This document shows, piece after piece, positions 53,830 to 63,510 of a stretch of DNA of 64,000 bases. The stretch lies in assembly GCF_000974485.1 (NCBI RefSeq), contig NZ_BBOM01000010.1:1-64000 (forward strand), given 5' to 3'. Position 1 is the first letter of the stretch; the number at the start of each line of letters is the position of its first letter. The notes beneath the pieces were generated by a model that had not been told where the DNA came from, ran no database searches, and saw nothing but the letters and a program-made list of their open reading frames with translations. The stretch comes from Streptomyces sp. NBRC 109706. Lineage in GTDB: Bacteria > Actinomycetota > Actinomycetes > Streptomycetales > Streptomycetaceae. The translations under genes and the position numbers were made by a program.

Positions 53830-54221
53830 CCGCTCGCGTGGTCAATCAGCAAGTACTTGCTCGACGTTGGGAAACTCATTCGCTCACTGCACTTCGCCCT
53901 CTATGAGAAGACCTTCCCACGGCGGTCCCAGAAATCGTCCTCCCTTCATCAGAATATGTCGCCGAGAGCGGTCCCGATAGGTCCAGCTTCACGCTGCATC
54001 GATATGTCATTGAGATCAATGACGGTATTCTCGCCTTCCGTCCGTCCCGATCTGTGGCTGAATATCAAGCCGCATGTCGGTCCGGGGCACGCCCCGCATC
54101 GTCCACCGCCCAGCTGCGGACCGAGACGCATCGGCTTCTCGCGGTCGCCCGTGCCTACGGCGACGAGGAACTCGTTTTTCTCCGCGAGTCGCAGCTACCG
54201 TCCTCCCCAACAGGAGCATGA
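53830..54221 (+). pseudogene. DUF6545-type (MAB_1171c-like) protein, 3' remnant
   Basis: A frame reads ARRWETHSLTALRPL, then a TGA (53904-53906), then EDLPTAVPEIVLPSSEYVAE, SSFTLHRYVIEINDGILAFR and LLAVARAYGDEELVFLRE, ending just before the P450. The layout matches the cytoplasmic end of MAB_1171c-like membrane proteins, in which LRPLW is usual, so the TGA most likely replaced TGG. The membrane part upstream is missing or decayed. Such genes often stand beside XRE regulators and P450 genes in Streptomyces. The stop overlaps an ATG (ATGA) near the P450 start. Confidence 0.55.
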
Positions 54222-54226
54222 AACAC

Positions 54227-55402
54227 ATGACCGCCCCTACACAGGACTCTCAATTCTTCCAGGACCCCTACCCCATGTACGCCAAGCTGCGCACCGAAGC
54301 CCCCGTGCAATTGGGTCCCATTCGCTCGGAAGGGCGGCGCCGCTACCTCGTGCTCGGCTATGACGAGGCCCGGCAGGCCCTGGCCGACCCTCGACTCTCC
54401 AAGGATCCGGCCCCCTTCTTCGCCGACCAGCCACCCCGCGACATCCACCCGGCCGTCTCCCGCAGCATGCTGGCCACCGACCCACCCGCCCACACCCGGC
54501 TGCGCAAACTGGTGGCAAAAGCGTTCACCACCGGAGCCGTCACCCGACTGCTCCCCCGCATCACGGAGTTGACCCACGAACTGCTGGACCGCTGGCCACT
54601 CGACGGCGAAGTCGACTTCGTCGAAAGCCTGGCCACCCCCCTCCCCGTCACCGTGATCTGCGAGCTCCTCGGCGTCCCGACCGACGACCGACCCACCCTC
54701 CAACGGTGGTCCGCCGACCTCTTCGCAGCCGGCGACCCCGCCCGCCACGACGCGGCCTCCCACCAGGTCGCCGACTACACGGCCGACCTCATCACCACCA
54801 AACGCAGCCACCCGGGCGACGACCTCCTCGACCACCTGATCGCCACCAGGGACAACGGCGACCACCTCAACGAGGACGAACTCGTCTCCCTCGCCGTCCT
54901 GTTGCTCATCGCAGGCCACGAAACCACCACCAACTTCCTCGGCAACGCCCTCCTCGCCCTCCTCCAACACCCCCAAGCACTAACCCACCTCCGCGACCAC
55001 CCCGACCAGATCCCCCACGCCCTCGACGAACTCCTCCGCTACGACGGCCCCATCAACACCGCGACCTTCCGCCACACCACCCACGACATCCCCCTCGGCG
55101 ACACCACCATCCCCGCCGGCACCGCCGTACTCATCTCCCCCGCAGCCGCCAACCACGACCCCCAACGCTTCCCCCACCCCGACCAACTCGACCTCACCCG
55201 CGACCCCACCGGCCACCTCGCCTTCGGCCACGGCATCCACCGCTGCCTCGGCGCCCCCCTCGCCAAAGCCGAGGCAGACATCGCGCTCACCACCACCCTC
55301 ACCCGCTTCCCCAACCTCCGCCTCGCCATCCCACCCGACCAACTCCACTGGCGCCACACCCGCCTCACCCGCGGCCTCACCACACTCCCCCTCCACACCT
55401 GA
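54227..55402 (+). CDS. Cytochrome P450
   Basis: A bacterial class-I P450 of 391 residues. The I-helix oxygen-binding motif is LLLIAGHETTTNF, the ExxR motif is DELLRY, and the haem loop is FGHGIHRCLGAPLAKAE with the axial Cys. It needs ferredoxin and a reductase, none encoded nearby. AGGAG lies ten bases before ATG 54227; the ATG at 54218 is too close to it. The substrate is unknown, and the gene is outside the arsenic cluster. It looks intact among broken neighbours. Confidence 0.92.
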   Translation: MTAPTQDSQFFQDPYPMYAKLRTEAPVQLGPIRSEGRRRYLVLGYDEARQALADPRLSKDPAPFFADQPPRDIHPAVSRSMLATDPPAHTRLRKLVAKAFTTGAVTRLLPRITELTHELLDRWPLDGEVDFVESLATPLPVTVICELLGVPTDDRPTLQRWSADLFAAGDPARHDAASHQVADYTADLITTKRSHPGDDLLDHLIATRDNGDHLNEDELVSLAVLLLIAGHETTTNFLGNALLALLQHPQALTHLRDHPDQIPHALDELLRYDGPINTATFRHTTHDIPLGDTTIPAGTAVLISPAAANHDPQRFPHPDQLDLTRDPTGHLAFGHGIHRCLGAPLAKAEADIALTTTLTRFPNLRLAIPPDQLHWRHTRLTRGLTTLPLHT

Positions 55403-55417
55403 ACACCGAGCGGGCGT

Positions 55418-55438
55418 CGCCCGTTCGCACAACGGGCG
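55418..55438. terminator. Hairpin after the P450 gene
   Basis: CGCCCGTT and AACGGGCG pair over eight bases around a 5-base loop, 15 bases after the P450 stop. No U-run follows. Confidence 0.5.
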
Positions 55439-55745
55439 CTGGCTAAGTCCTCTTTCTGGTGCGGCAGTGGCGGGCGCGTCAGGCCCAAGGGCGGGCACGA
55501 CGGTGATCTCGACAGGTGCGGAGAGAGCACCGGGTGGGTGACTTCTGCGGTGAGGTCGTGGAGACCAGGAGCTGCCCGTTCATTCTCTGGGGCCGGGAGC
55601 TGGGATTTCGGCGAGGGTCAGGATCACGGAGCGCTTTCTGAGGTGGAGGCGATGAGGGACGTCCTGCGGCTTGGGGTCGATGGGTTGACGAGGCGCCCGG
55701 GAGGAGGCGTGGCCGCTCGGTCCGGGCAGGGGAAGGAAACGCGGG
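55439..55745. other. Intergenic stretch after the P450
   Basis: No gene or structure recognised between the P450 terminator and the 3' end of the regulator remnant. Confidence 0.4.
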
Positions 55746-56460
55746 TCAGGTGGTCAGGGTGCTGTGGGCACGTTCGTGGAAGTCTCGGGCCTCGGGTGCG
55801 GAGGAGTTCCGCAGGTGGTTGGCGAGGTCGAGCGGCGGTGCGGTGGTGCGGCGTGAGGTGATGGCTTCGCTGAGGTCGAGAGCCTGGGAGGCGGTGGAAC
55901 AGGCTGCTTCGATGTGGCCGGCGTCGTACTCGGCATCGGCCTGTCGGCTGAGGTAGAGCGCTCGATCTCGGACGTAGACCGGGTCGTACAGGTTGGCGGT
56001 CTGTGCGAACTGCAGGGCGGCGAGGTCGGGCTGGCCCTTGTCGCGGTGGCTGCCGGCGCGTGCGGCGGGGATGTCGGGAGTCCCGAACCAGTAGGCCCAG
56101 CCGGGATCTTGGTGGTCGCCGGCGTCGGCGAGCAGGTGCTCGGCGCGGTCGAGGTCGGCCCAGCATCCCTGATCGCGCAGGTGTGCGCGGGCGCGGGTTC
56201 GGCGTGTGGTGAGCATCGCCTCGACGCGTGGGGTGGTGCAGCCCCTGAGTGAGGAGAGCGCGACCGTGGTCATCGTCTCGGCGTCCTGTGGGCAGTCGGT
56301 GTTGTAGGCGGCCACCGCCCAGAACCCCAGGACGTTGGCGCCCAGTGCGTCGTCGCCGGCGATCCGGGCGGCCCGCAGGGCGCTCTCGAAGAGGGCGTCG
56401 GCGCACACGTTGTGTATGTCGAAGACGGCGGCGGGCAGCACGGTGACCGTGCTCGACATC
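55746..56460 (-). pseudogene. TPR part of a Streptomyces regulator, N-terminus lost
   Basis: The frame encodes helical-repeat sequence (LFESALRAARIAGDDALGAN, VLGFWAVAAYNTDCPQ, ALQFAQTANLYDPVYVRDRA, QADAEYDAGHIEAACSTASQ) of the tetratricopeptide end of XRE-type regulators. The N-terminal HTH is absent; at about 56460-56490 the sequence joins Mur-ligase-like DNA on the opposite strand. It is a truncated gene left by a recombination junction. Its relatives often control neighbouring P450-type genes. Confidence 0.55.
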
Positions 56461-56489
56461 GACGGGGCGCGGGCCTCTTGGACGGTGCG

Positions 56490-57056
56490 CACCCCCGGCG
56501 GTCCTCGCGTCCCTCGCCGCGTACGCGGCGGGCCGCGCCCTGGGCGAGGCGCCCGAAGCGTTGGCAGTCGGGCTGTCCGGCTTCGCGGGGGTGCACCGCA
56601 GGATGCAGAGGCTTCCCCGCACGCGGGACGAGGTGAGGGTGGTGGATACCTTCGCCCACCACCCCACCGCGATCCACGCGGACCTCACCACCGCGCGGGA
56701 ACTGGCCGCCGGCGGCCGGGTGATCGTCGCTTTCAAGGCGTGTGGGGAGCCACGCGTTCGGGCTCTGGGCACGCGGATGGGCGCGGCACTCGCGGCGGCG
56801 GACGAGATCGTGCTCCGCCGGTGCGAGGCACGGACGCCGAGGCGACCGTGCCCACGAGCACGGACGGGATCGAGCGGGCCGCAGTCGTGGCCGGGGCCCG
56901 CGTTCACCGGGCCACAGGTCTGGTGGAGGCCGCCGCCGTGGTCACCGCCGCTGCCAGGCCCGGGGATGTGGTGGTGACGATGAGCGTGGGCGAGGTCGCC
57001 AGCCTCGCGACGCTGATCAAGCAGGCCCTCGACCGGCCGGTGGCCGCCGTTGTCTA
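56490..57056 (+). pseudogene. MurC-like Mur ligase, C-terminal remnant
   Basis: The plus strand reads AVLASLAAYAAGRALGEAPE, ALAVGLSGFAGVHRRMQRLP, RVVDTFAHHPTAIHADLTTA and RVRALGTRMGAALAAADEIV, which fit the end of a MurC-type ligase (MurC relatives show YGHHPTE). A frameshift near 56840 leads to VPTSTDGIERAAVVAGARVH and GDVVVTMSVGEVASLATLIK in another frame. The ATP-binding centre is missing. The 5' end is a junction with the regulator remnant. Confidence 0.6.
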
Positions 57057-57350
57057 ACGGCCGTCGCTCACGGGGTCGGGCTGGGCCAGGCACACCGCCA
57101 CATGCTCCAGCCCGACACTGTGGGAGCTCTTGACCAGGACGACGCCACCGGGGCGGAGCAGTTCACGGGCCACGGTCAGGGCGTGGTCCCGGTCGCGGGA
57201 CTCGACGATCTCCAGGCCCGGCCGCGCCTGCTTCGGGGCGTCGACCATCACCCGCGCGTCATCACCGCCGACCGTCACCAACAAGCTGATCCCGGCGTCG
57301 GCGGCCAGACGGCCGACCCGAGCATGTTCCTCGCCGGCGCCCGGGGCGGA
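57054..57350 (-). pseudogene. MurF-like Mur ligase, C-terminal remnant
   Basis: Minus-strand sequence reads EEHARVGRLAADAGISLLVT, VGGDDARVMVDAPKQARPGL, DRDHALTVARELLRPGGVVL and VKSSHSVGLEHVAVCLAQ, the last domain of MurF-type ligases, which carry the KxS motif before the end. The frame is cut at about 57350 by an IS701-type fragment. It is convergent with the MurC-like remnant, three bases overlapping at the stops, so the two once formed a convergent pair of specialised Mur ligases. Confidence 0.6.
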
Positions 57351-57354
57351 CGGT

Positions 57355-57775
57355 GCAGTGGCGGGAGGGATCACGGCCCGGCAGTGGGCGCAGCGGACAC
57401 AAACGCATTTACTCGCGCTTCGTGGCTCTGCGGATCCGGACCGCCGAGCGTGAAATCCACGAGGCCACGGCCGACACCGGCCTCCCGGTCCGCTGGCTGC
57501 TGGCCGAATGGCCCGCCGGCGGGGACGAGCCCGTCCAGTTCTGGCTCTCCAACCTGCCCGAGACCACACCGCTGCCCGTCCTCGTGCGCACCGCGAAGCT
57601 CCGTTGGCGCATCGAGAATGACTACCGCGAGATGAAACAGGCCCTGGGGCTGGCCCACTTCGAAGGCCGAACCTGGCCGGGATGGCACCACCACGTCACC
57701 CTCGTCTCGGTCGCCCACACCTTCTGCACCCTCCAACGACTGAGCCGATCTCCAAAAGAGACGGCGTCGGCCTGA
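57355..57775 (+). pseudogene. IS701-family transposase fragment
   Basis: The frame reads RFVALRIRTAEREIHEATAD, LPVRWLLAEWPAGGDEPVQF, LVRTAKLRWRIENDYREMKQ and AHFEGRTWPGWHHHVTLVSV, the C-terminal DDE region of IS701 enzymes, with the final Glu in the RIENDYREMK helix. The first two thirds of the transposase are missing, and terminal repeats are not recognised. The fragment interrupts the MurF-like remnant. Confidence 0.7.
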
Positions 57776-58349
57776 GACTCTGCCGAGTCGTCCACGAGCT
57801 GCAGATAGTTCTCGTGATCTGGACCGGCGCCCGCCCCACCTGTCACCGTGACATGCCAGCCCCCGGTCCAACATGACCAAGCACTACTAGGTGGCGGCGT
57901 AGCTGTGCGACCTGTTCGATGGTGACGGGGCGGGTGGTGGCGGGGAGTTGGTCCAGCGCCATGGGTATGGGGGATGGTGAGGGTGCGGGCACGAGTCTGC
58001 CTGGTGGGCATGGGGCTCGACAACCACATGATCACCGACGCCGTGCCTGTTCCGCGTCCCGAACCTGTGCTCATCGAACGGGGCATGACCGCCCATTACG
58101 CATGAAGGACGCGAAGCGGGACTCTTCGCGATCTTGCAATGCCTGCACTCAGCCAAGTGGCGGACATCCGGCCGGTGATCTGCCTGGCACCGCGCGAGGT
58201 GTTGGGGCAACGGATCCGGACGCGCTTGGCCGAGAGCCCCTATCACCGCTGAACCGTTCCCCGACACGAGAGGGCTGGACCAACTCCGACACGCCTCACT
58301 GCCGCTCGACGAACTCGAAGACCTGCTCCTTCACGGCGCCCGCTTCACC
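57776..58349. other. Stretch without a recognised gene
   Basis: Open frames here look like GC-driven noise. The first 120 bases may still be IS701 flank. Nothing else could be supported. Confidence 0.35.
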
Positions 58350-58727
58350 TCACCGCACTGGTCGTCCCACATCCAGGCGGCGAAAGCGGAGCGCCTTCAG
58401 GGTGCGGCCTCCGCCCGCCATGTCGAGAACCAACTCATCCTGGCGCCAGGTGCCCTGGACCGTGACACGTGCATCATCGAAGTGCCCCCGGGTCGTGAAG
58501 GACAGCTGCTTCCCCCGGAGGGTGTACGTGGAACTGTGGGTACCGCGCGGAGCCGTGTCTGGGCGCAACCAGCGTTCGATCGCGGCCGCCTGATCGGGTC
58601 CCGGGGCCGGTTTGACCAACACGTCGAGAACTGTCCCGTCCGGGTAGAAGCGAAAGACTTGTACGTCTGCGGCGAAGATCCCCTCGATCCGTCGGGAACG
58701 GCCACGATGGCGGGAGGTGGGTGGCAT
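58350..58727 (-). CDS. Candidate immunity protein for the Rhs toxin
   Basis: A 125-residue protein of unknown family, starting at ATG 58727, only 24 bases after the Rhs stop and on the same strand, the usual place for an immunity gene. It has alternating beta-like blocks (VQVFRFYPDGTVLDVLVKP, STYTLRGKQLSFTTRGHF, RVTVQGTWRQDELVLDM) and no signal peptide, so it should act in the cytoplasm. An in-frame stop lies upstream, fixing the start nearby. Function is inferred only from position and size. Confidence 0.5.
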   Translation of the reverse strand: MPPTSRHRGRSRRIEGIFAADVQVFRFYPDGTVLDVLVKPAPGPDQAAAIERWLRPDTAPRGTHSSTYTLRGKQLSFTTRGHFDDARVTVQGTWRQDELVLDMAGGGRTLKALRFRRLDVGRPVR

Positions 58728-58751
58728 GGTTGCGGCGTCCTGGCCCTTCGG

Positions 58752-61700
58752 TCATTGGTTCTGGATCTGATGCAGAAAGCCATTGAGGCGGTCGAGTTCG
58801 GTGACGGTCTCCTTGTGCTTCTGTACCAGGACATCCAGGCCGCGGTCTGTCATTGAATCAGGCGGGTTCTGCATTTCTCGCTCAAGAGCGCGGCGGATAT
58901 TGTTCAAACCGTTTCGGCCCTGGGTGAGGTCGGCAACATGGTCGAACGGCGTGCCGTCGGGGCGCACGGCGACTACCTCGCCACCCGCCTCTCTGCGCGC
59001 GGCGGAGTAGTGGTTGTGGCCCGGTTGCGAATTGATGGCACCGACCGGGTCTTCCAAGATGTTGTGCAGCTTCTGGATGGCGTTGTCGGCCGTGCTGCTG
59101 AGGCCGAGCCGTCGCATCGGGTGCGCCGACAGGCCGAGCGGATCGAGCCAGGTGAACGGGTTGACCGGGTAGCTATACGGGTTCGGTGACGGTTCCAGAC
59201 CGAGCGGGTCGGGGCTGGTGTAGCGGCCGATGGCCGGGTCGTAGTGCCGGTGGAAGTTGTAGAACCAACCGGTTTCCTCGTCGGCGTACTGACCGGGGAA
59301 TCGCAGCGGGGTGGACGACGTGTCGGCCGAGTCGAGGCGACTGTTGCCCCACAGGGTGGACGGCTGCCAGGCGAGGTGCGTTCGGGCGTCATCGCCGACG
59401 AGGTGCGTCGGGGTGCCGACGAGATCGGTGACGATCCCGAAGAAACGCCGATCGATCTCGTTCTGGTCCAAGCTGCGGGCCTCGTTCTGGGTGAGGGGGT
59501 GATTCCCGTCGTGGTCCCAAGTGAGGGTGATTTCCGCGCCGTCGGCCGTGGTGTTCGTCGTCTCGACAAGGGTGGTGCCGTGCCAGGAGAACATGGTGCG
59601 TTCCACGACGAGGCCGTCCGCGTCATGGCGCTCCTTGGCCACGCGTCGACCGAAGGGGTCGTAGAGGTAGGTCCACACGGTGCCGTCCGGTGTCTCTGTC
59701 CGGATCAGCCGGTCATCCGCGTCCCACGCGTACTGCCAGGTGCCGGGCTTCTTCGACAGGCGCGTGCGTTGCCGCTGAACGGTGCGCCCGGCTTCGTCGT
59801 ACGCGTAGCGCACACGTCCGGCCCGCACGAGCGTGCCGTCGTGGTAGTGGCGTTCACCGGTCACATCGGTGTCGGCCAAACCCGTGGGCCACTGAGCGTC
59901 GGTTTGGTTGCCCAGGGCGTCATAGCCGTAGCTCTCCCGCTCGCCGGGACCGGTCAGCGCGAGTACGCGACCTATCGGGTCGAGGTCGAATCGGTGGTGT
60001 CCAGTGGCGAGGTCGTCGAGTTCGGTCAGGTTACCGTCGGACCGGTAGTGGTAGCCGCGGCTGGTCAGCATTTGCTCGCCGGGACCGACGACACTCTGCC
60101 GGGACAGGCGCCCGGCGGCATCCCAGTACCGGGTGAGCGTCATTTCGGAGGCCAGCGCGCGACTTGACTCGCGACCGGTGGCGTCGTACGTGAACTCGAT
60201 TGGGTGCCCGCCGGAGACGAGGCGTAGCGGCCGCCCGGCCGCGTCGTAGGTCCACGTGCTGAGATGACCGCTGGGGGTGATGCGCTCCGACAACTTTCCG
60301 CGCGGGTCGTGGGTGAGAGTGAGAGTGAGGCCGTTGACAGTCTCGGAAAGCAACTCGCCGCAGGCGTTGTAGGAGCGGGTCAGCTCAACTCCGGGGCTGG
60401 TGGCGCGGATGACGCGGCCCTGGGAATCGCGGATGAAGGTGGTGACCTCCCCTCCGGAGGAGATCCGGCGGGTCAGCAGACCCTGGGCGTCGTATACACA
60501 ATCCACGCTCTGCCCTGCGGCATTGACGCGGCGAGTGAGTTGGCCGGCGGCGTCGTGCTCGTACGTCGTGGTGCGACCACCGAAGTCGGTTTCCGTGTTC
60601 AACCAGCCGTTCGGCGCGTAGTCGTACCGCCAGGACTGGTCGAGCGGATTGGTGACCTGGACGAGTCGCAGTTCAGTGTCGCGTTCGAAGCTGTGGGTCG
60701 CGCCGTCCGGAGTGGTATGAGAGATGGGCAGGTCGAAGGGGCCGTAGGTGAACGAGGTGACCCTGCCGTCGCCGTCGGTATGGGTGAGGAGGTTGCCCTC
60801 CGGATCGCGCTCGTATGTCTCCGAGGTGCCAGTGGAGCTGCTGCGCCGCAACAGGTGCCCGTCGGTGGACCACTCGAAGCCGGTTTCCCCGACACGGGAG
60901 TCGAAGATCCACACTGGGCGGCCGAAGGAGTCCCGCGTGATCGTTGTGATACTGCCTGCGGGATCGATAGCCTCCCGTAGGAGTCCCGCAGCGTCTCGGC
61001 GTATCCGGGTCTCCTCACCGAGAGCGTCCGTTATGCCGGTTATGCCACCGTGGGCATCGTAGGCGTAGCGGGTGCGGCGTCCAGCCGCATCCAGAGCCGA
61101 GGTGCAGTTGCCGGCGGCGTCGTACTCGAACGACCAGGACGTGCCGTCCTCGTGGACGACGGCGGTAAGGCAGCCAAGCGCGTTGTACTCGCAAAACACG
61201 CGGTTGCCCAGGGGCAGAACGATGGTCGTGACGTTGTCGTCCTGGTCGTACTCATGGCGCCTGACGCGGCCGAGCGGATCGGTGATCGCGACCAGTCGAT
61301 TGCTGTCGTCCCACTCCTGGTGCGTGGTGTGACCCGCTGGGTCGGTCGTGGAGACGAGTCGGTACCGGTCGTTGAGTTGGTAGACCGTACGGTGCCCGAG
61401 GGAGTTGATGGTCGTGGTGCGAAGGTGTTCCTCTTCGTAGACGTACCGGTATTCGAGGACTCGGTCGGTGCCTGTCGTGTGCACACAACGGCCGGCGCCG
61501 TCATAGGTGTAGGCGTACCAGGTGTCGTTGCGGTCCTGCCAGCGGATCATGCGGTGTTGATCGTCGTAGTCGAACGTGAGGGGCATCCCCGACGAGTCGA
61601 ATACCTTGGCCAGGTTTCCCGCCACGTCGTACTCGAACGCGCGCAGCAGGGGCTGACCTGGTGCGGACAACAGAGAGAGGGCGGTGACGCGGCCGTTCTG

Positions 61701-63260
61701 CACTGCCACGCCAACCCGGTAACCACTGGAGTGGAGGACCTCCCGAGGCACCGCGGTCTCTTCGTCATAGAGGATATCGATGCGGTTGGCGTTGCGGTCG
61801 GTTATGGCGGTCAACGGGAGTTCCACGTTCGGCTGGCCGGACACCGGAGCGAAGTGGAGGGTGTGGCCACTGGCCGGCTGGTGGATCATGAAGTCGCCGC
61901 CTCCCTGACCGTCCCAACTCAGTCCCCAGCGAGGGCCGGTGACGGGAAGGACGGGGGTCTCCGGATCAGCCAGGGGTACCGGGTAGTGCAACCGCATGCC
62001 GTCGGCCGCGAAGAAGTCTGCTCCGAACTCGCCCAGCACGAGTCGCTGGTCGAGCGTGGAGGCCCAGGATGCGCCGAACCAGCGACCGTCGCGGTACGCG
62101 GAGAGATGCTCACGCTCCAGGAGCAGTGGGAGAACTCCCGGAAGTTGCACGTCCGTATGGCGTAGCGTCATCTCGCCAGTGGCTATGTCGATGGGGTCGC
62201 CCACCAGAACCTTACCGATTCCGCGAATCCCGTCCAGCTGCCACATCTGGCCCAGATTGCGGAGATTGCCGGCGTAGGCCCGAAGCCCGGTGCGGGCGGC
62301 GGAGAGCCCGCCGCGCAGTCCTCTGGCGAGCCCACCGAGGGTGGTGAGTCCTTTCATGCCGGGGATGCAGTCGAGTGCCGCGAACGCGACGTCAAGAAGT
62401 CCAGCTTCTCCTCTGGCGTATTTGATCAGCGTGTCCGTGAGGACGACGAGGGCTGCCGCCAGCACCACCCAGGCCAGCGGTCCGCCGATGATCATGACGA
62501 CAATGCCGAGTACGGCAACGATGACCTTGCAGATCTCGACGAGAGTGTCCCAGTTGTCGGTCACCCACTTGATGGCCTTCTCCCACCAACGCCGGTTCTG
62601 GATACCGGCATCCGAGGCCGCGTCGACGTCACGAGCGCACTCCCGCGCCGCCTCCTCCCGCATCTCCTGGGCATCGAGGGCGAGTTGGCGCGCGGCTGAC
62701 AGCCGCTCCTCCGCATCGTTCACCCGGGACCGCGCGGCACCCGCCGCAGCCTCGGCCGCCTGCTGATCGCGGGCGGCGGAACGCACATCGGCCTCGTCCG
62801 GCGGCTCGACGTCCTCCCGCTCCCCCTCGCGCTGAAGGCGTTCCGCCTCCTCACCGGCCCGGCCGACCCAGTCGGTGGCATCCCCTAACGCCGACTGCGC
62901 GGAGTTGAGATCCGCCTGCGCACTGACCGCACGATCCAACGCGCGATCCGCCATCCCCTGCGCCGTCTGGAGCTTCGGCCAGTATGTGTGCAACGCCTGA
63001 GCGCAGAGGGAGTAGCTTTCCTCCAACTTGGTCAGGTTGTCCGGCACCCCATCGAACTCGGTGCGGAAGGCGTCCGCCGAAAGCCCCGCCCAGTCCAGCA
63101 CCGCACGCTCCGAGGCCAGACCCCGGATCTTGCCGAGCGCCTCGCCAACGTCATCGGCGAACTCCTGTAGGTCATCAGCCAGTTCCCGTACCTCGTCCGG
63201 ATCGCCAGGGGTGGGGTCCCGGTCCATGTCCACCGGGCTCCAGTCGAACGCACGTACCAC
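58752..63260 (-). CDS. Rhs/YD-repeat polymorphic toxin with WXG100-like N-terminus
   Basis: A 1502-residue secreted-type toxin. Residues 1-120 form a helical WXG100-like domain (DWAGLSADAF), pointing to type VII secretion. A coiled coil and hydrophobic helices (KVIVAVLGIVVMIIGGPLAW, then VVLAAALVVLTD) follow to about residue 300. A DUF6531 start (DPIDIATGEMTLRHTDVQLP) precedes many YD repeats (YDAAGRL-type, about residues 500-1270). The Rhs core ends at about 1360 with YTSPDPLGLEPSPNPYSYP and DPLGLS. The last 110 residues are the variable toxin tip (HNHYSAARREAGGEVVAVRP, FDHVADLTQGRNGLNNIRRA, TELDRLNGFLHQI), resembling polymorphic toxin type 28. GTG 63260 has GGAGGTAGG upstream. Confidence 0.88.
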   Translation of the reverse strand: MVRAFDWSPVDMDRDPTPGDPDEVRELADDLQEFADDVGEALGKIRGLASERAVLDWAGLSADAFRTEFDGVPDNLTKLEESYSLCAQALHTYWPKLQTAQGMADRALDRAVSAQADLNSAQSALGDATDWVGRAGEEAERLQREGEREDVEPPDEADVRSAARDQQAAEAAAGAARSRVNDAEERLSAARQLALDAQEMREEAARECARDVDAASDAGIQNRRWWEKAIKWVTDNWDTLVEICKVIVAVLGIVVMIIGGPLAWVVLAAALVVLTDTLIKYARGEAGLLDVAFAALDCIPGMKGLTTLGGLARGLRGGLSAARTGLRAYAGNLRNLGQMWQLDGIRGIGKVLVGDPIDIATGEMTLRHTDVQLPGVLPLLLEREHLSAYRDGRWFGASWASTLDQRLVLGEFGADFFAADGMRLHYPVPLADPETPVLPVTGPRWGLSWDGQGGGDFMIHQPASGHTLHFAPVSGQPNVELPLTAITDRNANRIDILYDEETAVPREVLHSSGYRVGVAVQNGRVTALSLLSAPGQPLLRAFEYDVAGNLAKVFDSSGMPLTFDYDDQHRMIRWQDRNDTWYAYTYDGAGRCVHTTGTDRVLEYRYVYEEEHLRTTTINSLGHRTVYQLNDRYRLVSTTDPAGHTTHQEWDDSNRLVAITDPLGRVRRHEYDQDDNVTTIVLPLGNRVFCEYNALGCLTAVVHEDGTSWSFEYDAAGNCTSALDAAGRRTRYAYDAHGGITGITDALGEETRIRRDAAGLLREAIDPAGSITTITRDSFGRPVWIFDSRVGETGFEWSTDGHLLRRSSSTGTSETYERDPEGNLLTHTDGDGRVTSFTYGPFDLPISHTTPDGATHSFERDTELRLVQVTNPLDQSWRYDYAPNGWLNTETDFGGRTTTYEHDAAGQLTRRVNAAGQSVDCVYDAQGLLTRRISSGGEVTTFIRDSQGRVIRATSPGVELTRSYNACGELLSETVNGLTLTLTHDPRGKLSERITPSGHLSTWTYDAAGRPLRLVSGGHPIEFTYDATGRESSRALASEMTLTRYWDAAGRLSRQSVVGPGEQMLTSRGYHYRSDGNLTELDDLATGHHRFDLDPIGRVLALTGPGERESYGYDALGNQTDAQWPTGLADTDVTGERHYHDGTLVRAGRVRYAYDEAGRTVQRQRTRLSKKPGTWQYAWDADDRLIRTETPDGTVWTYLYDPFGRRVAKERHDADGLVVERTMFSWHGTTLVETTNTTADGAEITLTWDHDGNHPLTQNEARSLDQNEIDRRFFGIVTDLVGTPTHLVGDDARTHLAWQPSTLWGNSRLDSADTSSTPLRFPGQYADEETGWFYNFHRHYDPAIGRYTSPDPLGLEPSPNPYSYPVNPFTWLDPLGLSAHPMRRLGLSSTADNAIQKLHNILEDPVGAINSQPGHNHYSAARREAGGEVVAVRPDGTPFDHVADLTQGRNGLNNIRRALEREMQNPPDSMTDRGLDVLVQKHKETVTELDRLNGFLHQIQNQ

Positions 63261-63510
63261 GACCTACCTCCAGACAAAGAGCTAAGATCATCATAGAAAG
63301 GGTGGGGACAGAGCGTCAAAGCCGACGAACGCACCGTCGCCGAGTTTTATTTGATGAGCTGTCGCTTGTTGCCGTCGGCCGCAGTGACCCCGCGTAGAGG
63401 GAACGTCGAGGTGCCGTTCCGTACGCTGCCGCATTCGAGGGCTACAACCCGCGTAGCCGGTAACGCCGAACTCACAGTTAGCCGCAGCGGAGCTGCCCGG
63501 GCCTGCCTTA
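63261..63510. promoter_or_regulatory. Upstream region of the Rhs gene
   Basis: A 250-base region between the Rhs start and the end of the IS5-type element. The AT-richer part near 63280-63350 should hold the Rhs promoter. No gene is supported. Confidence 0.35.

Noticed and set aside
54706..55446. An Arg/Pro/His-rich plus-strand frame inside the P450 gene
   Set aside because: It is an out-of-frame reading of the P450 coding sequence.
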